64,000 nucleotides of DNA, taken from positions 310,001 through 374,000 of the forward strand of contig JAFLBR010000001.1 in NCBI GenBank assembly GCA_017303795.1. The letters are read 5' to 3'. The notes under the pieces were generated by a model that made no database searches, was not told where the DNA came from, and saw only the letters and a list, made by a program, of their open reading frames with translations. A program made the position numbers and the translations under genes. The stretch's first letter is position 1; each line of letters begins with the position of its first letter. Shown piece after piece: positions 54,263 to 61,555 of the stretch. The DNA comes from Cytophagales bacterium. GTDB taxonomy: Bacteria > Bacteroidota > Bacteroidia > Cytophagales > Cyclobacteriaceae.

Positions 54263-54637
54263 ATGCATCGGATTTTGATCATCTTAATTTTTACAGCCTG
54301 TATGAGTCCCCAACCCGAACTTACGTATGCCGATGGCAGTGCCAACCGCTACGTTATCTCTTCTACGCAATTGAATTACATTCCGGTTAAACCGGAAGAA
54401 AGTTCTACGGGTATGTACAGTGGGGGCGAGCCGGCAACGGTTACTATCAATGCACAACAATATGCTGCGTTGAAAGCACTCTTTGAAAAAGCGCTGGCAC
54501 AGACCAATCAGCAAATTACTGATCGCATTAAAACCAGTGGGTTGGTAGCAGTAGGCGATAAGCAAGTGATCCTAAAACCGGTGTCGGCTATTAAAGCCGA
54601 GATAGAAAACAAACTCAAGGAATTGTTGGGCCGGTAG
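54263..54637 (+). CDS. Hypothetical lipoprotein
   Basis: 124 residues from the ATG at 54263, giving a short lipoprotein signal (ILIILIFTAC). An upstream in-frame start at 54227 would overlap the previous gene and spoil the signal. The mature part has no recognised domain; the middle is a polar strand-rich region and the end is helical (IKAEIENKLKELLG). It may be co-transcribed with the pentapeptide-repeat gene. Confidence 0.65.
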   Translation: MHRILIILIFTACMSPQPELTYADGSANRYVISSTQLNYIPVKPEESSTGMYSGGEPATVTINAQQYAALKALFEKALAQTNQQITDRIKTSGLVAVGDKQVILKPVSAIKAEIENKLKELLGR

Positions 54638-54646
54638 ATCGCGTAC

Positions 54647-54893
54647 AATCTATCTTTGAAATGTCATTCCGGATGGGCGGGAGAGTTGTGGATTGAAACT
54701 AGTGTTGAATAATTTTTATTTCCACGTGTTGTCGTTCTGGCGAATTCCGGAATCCCAATGTGATACGCACAAGACTACTATGAAAAGCTTTTCATAGTTC
54801 GCCCACCAATACTTAACCGGGATCGCGGTATGGGATTGAATTCTTTGACCAAACAATTGAAAGTAAGCTACCCAACCGCGATGACCGCGTTGT
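54647..54893. repeat. ~245-bp non-coding repeat, copy 3
   Basis: Separated from copies 1 and 2 by about 2.6 kb. Holds a 22-nt perfect palindrome at 54777-54798 (arms ACTATGAAAAG / CTTTTCATAGT), which is interrupted by one base change in the other copies, and an inverted pair CGGGATCGCGGT / ACCGCGATGACCG. Its preceding words CAATCTATCTTTGAAATGTC match those after copy 2, so units share a boundary. Confidence 0.75.
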
Positions 54894-54921
54894 CTTAAGT
54901 GGGCAATCACTTTACGATAAT

Positions 54922-54948
54922 AAAAAAACCTCCTGATCGGAGGTTTTT
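54922..54948 (-). terminator. Bidirectional terminator downstream of the tRNA copy
   Basis: ACCTCC-tgatc-GGAGGT stem with A-run on one side and T-run on the other, 1 nt beyond the 3' end of the partial tRNA in the minus direction. It probably was the original terminator of the intact CAU tRNA gene before the insertion. Confidence 0.75.
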
Positions 54949-54949
54949 G

Positions 54950-55025
54950 TGGGCCCAGCTGGGCACGATCCAGCTACCCCTTGATTATGAGTCAACCCCG
55001 AAAGCTTTCGGGGTAACCAGCTGAG
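54950..55025 (-). pseudogene. Partial, interrupted copy of the CAU tRNA gene
   Basis: Minus-strand sequence matches the intact tRNA at 55369-55442 over 46 of 47 nt at its 3' half (54949-54995 versus 55368-55414), plus the D-loop part CTCAGCTGGTTA. The 5' acceptor strand is missing, and GAGCAC is replaced by an 18-nt perfect palindrome (54996-55013, core CCCGAAAGCTTTCGGG). It cannot fold as a tRNA. Confidence 0.8.
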
Positions 55026-55035
55026 TTCAAATCTA

Positions 55036-55314
55036 TCATGAATACTTGGCCTGGAGTTTTTCGATTATTTCTGGATACTTCAAGAGGTTCTGGATATAAA
55101 TTTTGCTCTTCATGGATTTAATGTGGTTTTCCAGCTTCCGTGCTATCTCCCGGTTCTTGCAACTAATTAGCAGGTAAATCTGCCAGTCTTTTGCTTTGGA
55201 GGTAAACTCGGAAAATCCACTATTGTGAAATTTAAGTCGTTGCTCAATATCAGATGTCTCACCCACATAAAATTTCCCAAGGCTTTGAGATTGAATAATG
55301 TAGCAGAAGTGCAT
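55036..55314 (-). CDS. Small GIY-YIG nuclease-domain protein
   Basis: 92 residues, a stand-alone GIY-YIG domain. The GIY motif appears as CYIIQS (residues 4-9), the YIG motif as KFYVGETSDIEQRLKFHN with the conserved Arg, and the catalytic Glu is likely in ARKLENHIKS. Such small GIY-YIG proteins are common in Bacteroidota and usually called UvrC-like or URI-domain proteins, without known function. The gene lies exactly between an intact tRNA gene and a partial copy of it, all on the minus strand; its stop is 11 nt from the copy. Confidence 0.9.
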   Translation of the reverse strand: MHFCYIIQSQSLGKFYVGETSDIEQRLKFHNSGFSEFTSKAKDWQIYLLISCKNREIARKLENHIKSMKSKIYIQNLLKYPEIIEKLQAKYS

Positions 55315-55368
55315 TGTCCTTCAATTATTCAGGATTTAATAGACAACCTTACCGGTTAAAGAAAGAAG

Positions 55369-55442
55369 TGGGCCCAGCTGGGCACGATCCAGCGACCCCT
55401 TGATTATGAGTCAAGTGCTCTAACCAGCTGAGCTATGGGCCC
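55369..55442 (-). tRNA. tRNA-Met or tRNA-Ile2 (anticodon CAU)
   Basis: Cloverleaf of 74 nt: acceptor GGGCCCA/TGGGCCC, D-arm GCTC-AGCTGGTTA-GAGC, anticodon arm CTTGA-CTCATAA-TCAAG (CAU), T-arm GCTGG-ATCGTGC-CCAGC, discriminator A, no encoded CCA. The CAU could be elongator Met or lysidine-modified Ile2; the acceptor does not show the initiator mismatch. The T-loop is unusual: A at 54 and T at 58 instead of T54/A58. Confidence 0.85.
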
Positions 55443-55526
55443 TTACAACTTCAAAACGACATCTGGTTCGATTGTCGTAATTTGGGAGCGCAATTTTACA
55501 TATTTGAGCGTTAATACCCAAAGTAT

Positions 55527-56144
55527 TTGAAAGCAGGAATTAAAAACATCATTTTCGATTTGGGCGGGGTAATTCTAAACCTGGCCGTTGAAAACACCCA
55601 TCGCGAATTTTCCCGACTTAGTGGATTACCTCTTGAGGAGATTAAAGCCCGAGTGCATCATGGTAAGTATTTTCATGAGTATGAACGCGGTTTGATTTCG
55701 GATGTTGATTTCCGCAATCACCTGCGGCAATCGCTGCAACTTGAGGTTACCGATGCCGAATTAGATGCCGCCTGGAATGCCATGTTGCTCGACATCCCGT
55801 TGCAACGGTTTGCCTTGCTGGAACAATTAAAACAAACTCATCGGGTGTTTCTGCTCAGCAACACTAACGAAATTCACCGCCAATGTTTTAATGGCGTTGT
55901 GCAGCAAACTTCCGGCAAGCCCAATATCGATCATTATTTTCATCAGGCTTATTTCTCGCACGTGCTCAACCTGAGTAAGCCCGATGTAGCTATTTATCAG
56001 CATGTGTTGAGCGATCAAAACTTATTGCCCTTCGAAACTGTTTTTCTAGACGATAATCAGGATAATCTTGCAGGTGCTGCAAAAGCAGGTCTGCATACTT
56101 TTTATGTTCAACAACCCGATCAGATTTTTGAATTTTTTGCATGA
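55527..56144 (+). CDS. HAD-superfamily hydrolase (IA/YihX-like)
   Basis: 205 residues, start codon TTG. Motif I is IIFDLGGVI with nucleophile D11; the usual second Asp is replaced by Gly, as in YihX-like members. Motif II is in FLLSNTNEIH (Ser), motif III lies at LSKPD (Lys), and motif IV is FLDDNQDN. Likely a sugar-phosphate or phosphometabolite phosphatase. It overlaps the site-2 protease gene by 4 bp (ATGA), a coupling I cannot explain functionally. Confidence 0.88.
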   Translation: MKAGIKNIIFDLGGVILNLAVENTHREFSRLSGLPLEEIKARVHHGKYFHEYERGLISDVDFRNHLRQSLQLEVTDAELDAAWNAMLLDIPLQRFALLEQLKQTHRVFLLSNTNEIHRQCFNGVVQQTSGKPNIDHYFHQAYFSHVLNLSKPDVAIYQHVLSDQNLLPFETVFLDDNQDNLAGAAKAGLHTFYVQQPDQIFEFFA

Positions 56145-57307
56145 ATCCTAAGTTAAAGTCTGTCCTTATTCACAGCTCGCTGTTTATTGTAACGTTTATT
56201 ACCACCACGTTTGCCGGTGCCGAGTGGACGCATGGTAAATCAGTTTTGTTTGGCGAATTCACCTGGCAGGATTTTCTAAGTGGTTTACCATACTCGCTCA
56301 CATTTCTGGGCGTATTAACCGTGCACGAGTTTGGGCATTACTTTACCGCGATGTACTACCGTGTGCGTTCTTCGTTGCCGTATTTTATTCCTTTGCCACC
56401 TATTCCATTTATGTTTGGAACGTTGGGTGCATTAATCCGCTTACGCGAACGGGTTAAAACCAGTACGCAGAATTTTGATATTGGTATTGCCGGCCCATTG
56501 GCAGGTTTTGTAACCGCCATTATTTTGTTGTGGTATGGATTTACACATTTACCACCACCAGAGTATATTTTCACCATTCATCCGGAGTACGAACAGTTTG
56601 GATTGAACTATGGTAACTACGTGTACAATCCGGGCTTTCATGAGAAAGGTGGTGTTTTGCCTCTTGCTGGAAAAAATTTACTGTTTATTTTCTTCGAAAA
56701 GTATGTGGCCGATCCTGCGCGCGTACCCAATGTATATGAGTTAATCCATTATCCGATTTTGTTTGCGGGATTTTTATCGCTGGTTTTTACAGCCATCAAC
56801 CTGCTTCCGATCGGGCAATTAGATGGTGGCCACGTGTTGTATGGATTAGTAGGTTACAAATGGCATAAACGAATTGCTTCTGTAATTTTTGTTGGCTTCT
56901 TGTTCTATGCCGGTTTGGGATATGTACATCCTTCCGATGGTTGGGATGTGCTTTGGTATAAAATCCCTTTGTTTGTGGGTTTCATTTATATTACACTGGA
57001 AGCGTTGCAGCTTTCAACCCGCGACCGGTGGATGTATGCGGCCATTATTTTCACCGTTCAATACAGTATTGTCTCATTCTTCCCAACTATTCAAGGTTAT
57101 CCGGGTTGGTTGCTGTTTGCCTTGCTGATTGGAAGATTTGTGAAGGTGGCGCATCCGCCTTCTGAAATTGAAGAACCTCTTACTACAGGTAGAGTTATTC
57201 TAGGCATTGTAGCAATTGTGATTTTTATAATCTGTTTTACGCCACAGCCTTTGCAATTACTATTCATTGAACCAGCTAAGGATGCTGTTGCCCTAATGGG
57301 TTTTTAA
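56141..57307 (+). CDS. Site-2 protease-family membrane metalloprotease (M50)
   Basis: Intramembrane zinc protease of 388 residues. Zinc site H62-E-F-G-H66 in VHEFGHYFTA lies in an early helix; the third ligand D228 is in NLLPIGQLDGGH. Segment FDIGIAGPLAGF precedes. No PDZ domain is evident, unlike RseP. Several C-terminal helices follow the core. It is similar to the FtsH-like/EGY1-type S2P proteins of Bacteroidota and cyanobacteria. Substrate unknown. Confidence 0.9.
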   Translation: MNPKLKSVLIHSSLFIVTFITTTFAGAEWTHGKSVLFGEFTWQDFLSGLPYSLTFLGVLTVHEFGHYFTAMYYRVRSSLPYFIPLPPIPFMFGTLGALIRLRERVKTSTQNFDIGIAGPLAGFVTAIILLWYGFTHLPPPEYIFTIHPEYEQFGLNYGNYVYNPGFHEKGGVLPLAGKNLLFIFFEKYVADPARVPNVYELIHYPILFAGFLSLVFTAINLLPIGQLDGGHVLYGLVGYKWHKRIASVIFVGFLFYAGLGYVHPSDGWDVLWYKIPLFVGFIYITLEALQLSTRDRWMYAAIIFTVQYSIVSFFPTIQGYPGWLLFALLIGRFVKVAHPPSEIEEPLTTGRVILGIVAIVIFIICFTPQPLQLLFIEPAKDAVALMGF

Positions 57308-57360
57308 TAAAGACGAGTTCGCTTAAAAATGTGAAATCGTATTAGTTAAGGTAAAAACAA

Positions 57361-57380
57361 CTCAGCCCTGAAAGGGCGTA
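57361..57380. repeat. Short CCCTGAAAGGG-type palindrome
   Basis: GCCCT-gaa-AGGGC hairpin (57365-57377) in the gap between the convergent protease and T9SS-protein genes. Words of this kind recur in Bacteroidota intergenic DNA. Confidence 0.5.
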
Positions 57381-57408
57381 ATGCTTTGCAGATCTCACAC
57401 ATTCAATA

Positions 57409-59313
57409 TTATCGAATAATGATTTTTTGAGTAACCACCTGATTACCTTGTCGCGCACGCAACACATAAATACCGGCAACGGGTGTTACAACCGTAATTC
57501 TCGTTTCGTCCTGTTGTGATTCCGTTTCAATAGAAACCGGTTTGCCGGTAAGATCAAGTAATTGAATTTGGTCTAAATCTCCGGCTGCGTAAAACACGCC
57601 TGCGTTTGGATTGGGATAGGCACGAATAGTCTTGGTTTCCCGAACTCCTGGAAAAACATCACCATTACCTTTACCAAATACAGGTCGCATCATCAGGCTG
57701 CCGGCAAGTTCATCTGCTTCCCAGGCGCCATTCAGGTTTACAAAAATTTTTCCGGGCACTTCTGTGTTTTTGTCTAACCCAACTGCGATTAATGCACTTC
57801 CTAACTGGCGCCAACCCACATGAAAGAAATCGCGCACGCCAATTGGCTCTGGTAACGTTACTCGCCAGAATTTATTAAACGAATTGCGTTGTATTGGAAC
57901 AGTGCCGGTATGCAGAATATCAGAAGCGGAACTCGTAAGGTTTTTCCAAATCTGCAGTTGAATGCTTTGGCTCGATTCATCACCAAACCGAGGAAAGTAA
58001 AAATCTATGGCTACAATGGTGTCGGGTTCGGTCGTAAGCATATCAAACCGATAGGCCACTTGCGCCCCGGCTTTATTTAAACCCGCGCCATATTCTGCTT
58101 CGCCATCATCGTAGGCGTAGTAGTTGGAAATGGCAAAGGTGGCACTGGTACTATCATTCGACCGAAAGCTTATCGGACTGAAAACATCCGAATCATAATC
58201 GGCTTCCGCAATTGGTTTTGCAATGTCATCACCCGAATCCACAATCACTTTTATCCTTAAGAATATGGAATCTGCTGTAGCATCTAATGAAGCTGCGGCA
58301 GGCAAAGTTTGTAATGTTATTGGGGTGAAGGTTTGATAGGAAAGCGGACTTAAAACCTCTGCATCAGTATCTAAAATTAAATTATTAATAACGGGTGGAA
58401 GCTCTTCTTTATAAGATGTAATTTTTACTTCAGAAGAGTAATCCACCGGCTGACCTGATGGAAGCACCTGATCGGTGCGCAAAGTGGTAAGGGTAAGAAT
58501 GGGTTGCTTGAGTATAGTGGCAGGGTCATTGAAAAAATGTTTAATTGGTACTGCACGATAATTGTGAAAGAGTGAGGTAAGTGGTTGCGAAACCGTACGA
58601 TCTGGAAATAATGGAAACACAGGAGTAACCTGCGATTTGCCATTACTCACATACACATAATCCACATGCCATGTATCATAAGGCCCGGACAACCGCGCAA
58701 AGTTTTGAAACCGGAATTGAAAAGCATCGTGAAAATATTCAGCACCGGTTATTGGAATAGTTACCCGAACAAATTGATCGGCCGCTAATGTGCCGTTGTT
58801 TTCGATTGACCATACTTGGCTCCACACCCCCAGGTTATTCTTAAAATGTAAACTCAGTAAATCTCCGGCATCGGGTGCTTCGCCCCGGCCTTTGAACTGA
58901 TAAAAAAATGTAATGGCCACGTTGGTACGATTGGCAACAGCTACTTCATCTAACTTAAGTGGTGCCGAAACCATCTTATCTGCAAAACCTTTGGCCAACA
59001 CATCGTTTACGCTGTATGGTCGGCCTAAACTATCCAGTCCATCAAAAGTAGCTATGTTTAAAGAGGGCGGATTAATACCTAACCCTGAATTGATCCAAAC
59101 GGAGTTGGCATATTGCCAGAGGTTCGCATTGGCTACTCCGTTTTTTATCGTAGCAAAATCATCCCAGAAGGGAAGCGATAACGGTGTAATGTCTTCGGTT
59201 CTTTTATTAGTCGCTGCCGATTTAGGTACTTCTTTGTGAATAGGGGTGAGCACCAATTGGCCGCTGGCCGAGGTGGTTAGAATAACGAATACAAAAAGGG
59301 CGAAAAGCCTCAC
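57409..59313 (-). CDS. Secreted T9SS-sorted protein of unknown function
   Basis: 634 residues: signal peptide ending near TTSASGQ, a large extracellular region of mostly beta structure with no recognised enzyme motif, and a C-terminal type IX sorting domain of about 75 residues (AYPNPNAGVFYAAG, then LLDLTGKPV and GIYVLRARQGNQVVTQKIIIR). It will be exported across the outer membrane and probably attached to the surface. It is the last gene of the ddl-PASTA-T9SS run, 5 bp after the PASTA gene. Confidence 0.88.
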   Translation of the reverse strand: MRLFALFVFVILTTSASGQLVLTPIHKEVPKSAATNKRTEDITPLSLPFWDDFATIKNGVANANLWQYANSVWINSGLGINPPSLNIATFDGLDSLGRPYSVNDVLAKGFADKMVSAPLKLDEVAVANRTNVAITFFYQFKGRGEAPDAGDLLSLHFKNNLGVWSQVWSIENNGTLAADQFVRVTIPITGAEYFHDAFQFRFQNFARLSGPYDTWHVDYVYVSNGKSQVTPVFPLFPDRTVSQPLTSLFHNYRAVPIKHFFNDPATILKQPILTLTTLRTDQVLPSGQPVDYSSEVKITSYKEELPPVINNLILDTDAEVLSPLSYQTFTPITLQTLPAAASLDATADSIFLRIKVIVDSGDDIAKPIAEADYDSDVFSPISFRSNDSTSATFAISNYYAYDDGEAEYGAGLNKAGAQVAYRFDMLTTEPDTIVAIDFYFPRFGDESSQSIQLQIWKNLTSSASDILHTGTVPIQRNSFNKFWRVTLPEPIGVRDFFHVGWRQLGSALIAVGLDKNTEVPGKIFVNLNGAWEADELAGSLMMRPVFGKGNGDVFPGVRETKTIRAYPNPNAGVFYAAGDLDQIQLLDLTGKPVSIETESQQDETRITVVTPVAGIYVLRARQGNQVVTQKIIIR

Positions 59314-59318
59314 TGATT

Positions 59319-60149
59319 TTATTTTAACTCGTTGTCTTCTGCATCTGTTTCTTCCTCGCCTTCTTCGGGCTCGGTATAACCTCTCGGGCCAATCCAGATA
59401 TCAACCGGATCACCCACCCGAACAGAATCGCCTGCGGCCGGATATTGTTTGAAAACGAAAATTTCTATTCCGGTAGTATCTACACCAACCGGGATTTGTA
59501 CACTGCCGAGATACAGATTCCAGCCCATCAGTTTAAACTTGGCGGTTTCTAACTGATCGCCCACCAGATTGCCGATGGTAAAATCAGCGGGGCCGTTGCC
59601 ATCGCCCACCACCAGATCAATTACAGAACCTTTGGTTATAGCAGTGCCGGGTTCAATCTTTTTTCCTTCGTATTGCATCTCTAAAACAAAATTGCGGAAG
59701 GGACTAGGCTTGTAGAAAATCCGGCCTCTTTTCAGATCAAGACTTTTTAAAACCACATCGGCATTTACGAGCGAGCGCTCAGCCAATTCGGGCATGGGTA
59801 GTGTGGGTGGTAAAACCCGGTTAAGCGAAACATACACCACGCGATTTTGTTTCACCAACGAACCTGCATGCGGAAACTGTCGCAATACAGCAAGTGCTGG
59901 ATGATCTGGTGAATAAGATGAATCATTTACTGCATAGCGAAGCTCGTGTTTGGTTAAAAACTCTTCCAGTTCTTCTACATGAACACCAGTAAGATCAGGC
60001 ACGGTAATCGATTCGCCATGATTAGTGGTTGAGGGTAGATAGACATAAAAGTAAATTACACCAATCAGCAATAGCACCGCCACCGGAATAATAATGGAAA
60101 GTAGCAGACCACCAACCGAACCCTTTTTTAAATATTGCTTCAACTTCAT
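59319..60149 (-). CDS. Membrane-anchored PASTA-domain protein
   Basis: 276 residues: one membrane helix at about 13-37, then three PASTA domains (about 48-112, 113-185, 186-260) with lines such as VPDLTGVHVEELEEFL and QFPHAGSLVKQN, and an acidic tail of Glu/Asp. PASTA domains bind peptidoglycan fragments or beta-lactams. There is no kinase or transpeptidase domain, as in PknB or PBP2x. It sits 1 bp after ddl, supporting a cell-wall role. Confidence 0.9.
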   Translation of the reverse strand: MKLKQYLKKGSVGGLLLSIIIPVAVLLLIGVIYFYVYLPSTTNHGESITVPDLTGVHVEELEEFLTKHELRYAVNDSSYSPDHPALAVLRQFPHAGSLVKQNRVVYVSLNRVLPPTLPMPELAERSLVNADVVLKSLDLKRGRIFYKPSPFRNFVLEMQYEGKKIEPGTAITKGSVIDLVVGDGNGPADFTIGNLVGDQLETAKFKLMGWNLYLGSVQIPVGVDTTGIEIFVFKQYPAAGDSVRVGDPVDIWIGPRGYTEPEEGEEETDAEDNELK

Positions 60150-60150
60150 A

Positions 60151-61230
60151 TCAAAAATTTAAAGCCGATTGAAAGTTACGCTCTACCCGTTTTGATTTTT
60201 TGTACCGCGTTAGTGCAAGGTCAGCTAATTTACTGATCAGATCGGTAAACGAAATGCCCCGTTCTTTCCACATCATAGGAAACATGCTGGAGTTGGTAAA
60301 GCCCGGTATGGTGTTGATTTCGTTTACGTAAACTCTACCCTCAGGTGTCAGAAATAAATCCACCCGCGAAAAATCTTCGCAGCCTAAAGCCTGGTAAGCT
60401 TTAACCGAAACTTCGCGAATACGTTCGGCAATAGAAGCTTCTAATTTAGCGGGCACATCAATGGTTACAGCCTCGCCATCTACATACTTGGCATCAAAGG
60501 TATAGAAGTCGTATTGTTTACTAATTATAATTTCTCCTGGTAAAGATGCCTGAGCCGGCTCGTTACCGAGAATAGCACATTCAATTTCTCTGCCGGCAAT
60601 AAATTCTTCAAACAAAATGCTGTCATCGTATTTGTACGAATCCTTTACGGCAATTTCAAAATCTGCTTTTGATTTTACTTTCGAAACACCCACCGAAGAA
60701 CCGAGGTTCGATGACTTTACCATAAACGGTAAGCCAATACTATTCACTACTTCTTCAAATGAATATTGCTTTGCATCGGCAAAATGCGAATGCAGAAACT
60801 TATTCACCGGCAATCCGGCTTCTTTTAATAAACGTTTGGCCACCAGCTTGCTCATCGACATAGCCGAACCGCTTACTCCGGTTCCAATCATGGGTATGTC
60901 CATCGCTTTAAGCAAACCCTGAATGCTACCATCTTCACCATCGGTGCCGTGCAGTACAGGAAAAACCAGATCAACCGAAAAACTTTTACCTGATGCGGTT
61001 GTAAAAACGGGTGCCCCGGGAATGAGGGCTAATGAAAGCGGTTCGCCTTGTTCTATTTCTTTGCTTACCGTTTCGGTTTTATACCATACTCCGCTTAGCG
61101 CGATGCCCACGGGAATGGGTTCGAAACGATTTTTGTCGATGTATTGAAAAATATTGCGGGCCGAATTGATCGAGACTCCGTGTTCAACGGAGCGGCCTCC
61201 GTACAAGATTGCAATTCGTGTTTTAGTCAT
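60151..61230 (-). CDS. ddl: D-alanine--D-alanine ligase
   Basis: ATP-grasp ligase making the D-Ala-D-Ala dipeptide of peptidoglycan, 359 residues (family 300-370). N-terminal Rossmann part has RIAILYGGRSVEHGVSINSA and the ATP-grasp core includes FMVKSSNLGSSVGVSKV, FEEFIAGREIECAI and the C-terminal VNEINTIPGFTNSSMFP motif. First gene of a run with the PASTA and T9SS genes. A plausible promoter lies just upstream. Confidence 0.95.
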   Translation of the reverse strand: MTKTRIAILYGGRSVEHGVSINSARNIFQYIDKNRFEPIPVGIALSGVWYKTETVSKEIEQGEPLSLALIPGAPVFTTASGKSFSVDLVFPVLHGTDGEDGSIQGLLKAMDIPMIGTGVSGSAMSMSKLVAKRLLKEAGLPVNKFLHSHFADAKQYSFEEVVNSIGLPFMVKSSNLGSSVGVSKVKSKADFEIAVKDSYKYDDSILFEEFIAGREIECAILGNEPAQASLPGEIIISKQYDFYTFDAKYVDGEAVTIDVPAKLEASIAERIREVSVKAYQALGCEDFSRVDLFLTPEGRVYVNEINTIPGFTNSSMFPMMWKERGISFTDLISKLADLALTRYKKSKRVERNFQSALNF

Positions 61231-61244
61231 ACTAAATTAAAACT

Positions 61245-61275
61245 CAAAGATGTTCAAATTACTTAAGGTTGACAA
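61245..61275 (-). promoter_or_regulatory. Candidate ddl promoter
   Basis: On the minus strand, TTG (61273-61275), a 20-nt spacer, and CATCTTTG (61245-61252), one base off TAnnTTTG, 15 nt before the ddl start. Confidence 0.5.
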
Positions 61276-61340
61276 CCCTTTACAGGTGAAGGGCAGGGCT
61301 GAGCCGTCAAAATTTCGAAAACGCCAGAATGCAGAAAAAA

Positions 61341-61555
61341 GAAACCACATAGGCACATAGACTAGAGTGCAACCAAAACCTATGTTTACTATTTTTGTGG
61401 TTTAGAAATAAGATGCGTTCAGCCTTTTGGCGAAACAGTGAGGTTACTGCGTTAATCAAGCCAAGAAACCATAGGCACAGAGATCACATAGCGTGCAGCC
61501 AAGACCTATGTTTCTCCTATGTGGTTTTTAAAAGTAGGATGCGTCAGCCTTTTGG
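61341..61555. repeat. Tandem duplication of ~124 bp beside the M43 protease gene
   Basis: Unit 1 (61341-61464) and unit 2 (from 61465) share GAAACC-(CAC)ATAGGCACA, AACCTATGTTT-like and GCGTTCAGCCTTTTGG blocks. The end of unit 1 (GGTTACTGCGTTAATCAAGCC-like) resembles the last codons of the M43 gene at 61556-61578, so the duplication includes the gene end. Arms AAACCACATAGG and CCTATGTGGTTT of the two units are perfectly complementary. No gene is present in 61231-61555. Confidence 0.65.

Noticed and set aside
54950-55025. Intron-containing tRNA
   Set aside because: The copy lacks the 5' acceptor strand, and the extra palindrome lies at the D-stem/anticodon-stem junction, replacing bases rather than interrupting the anticodon loop.
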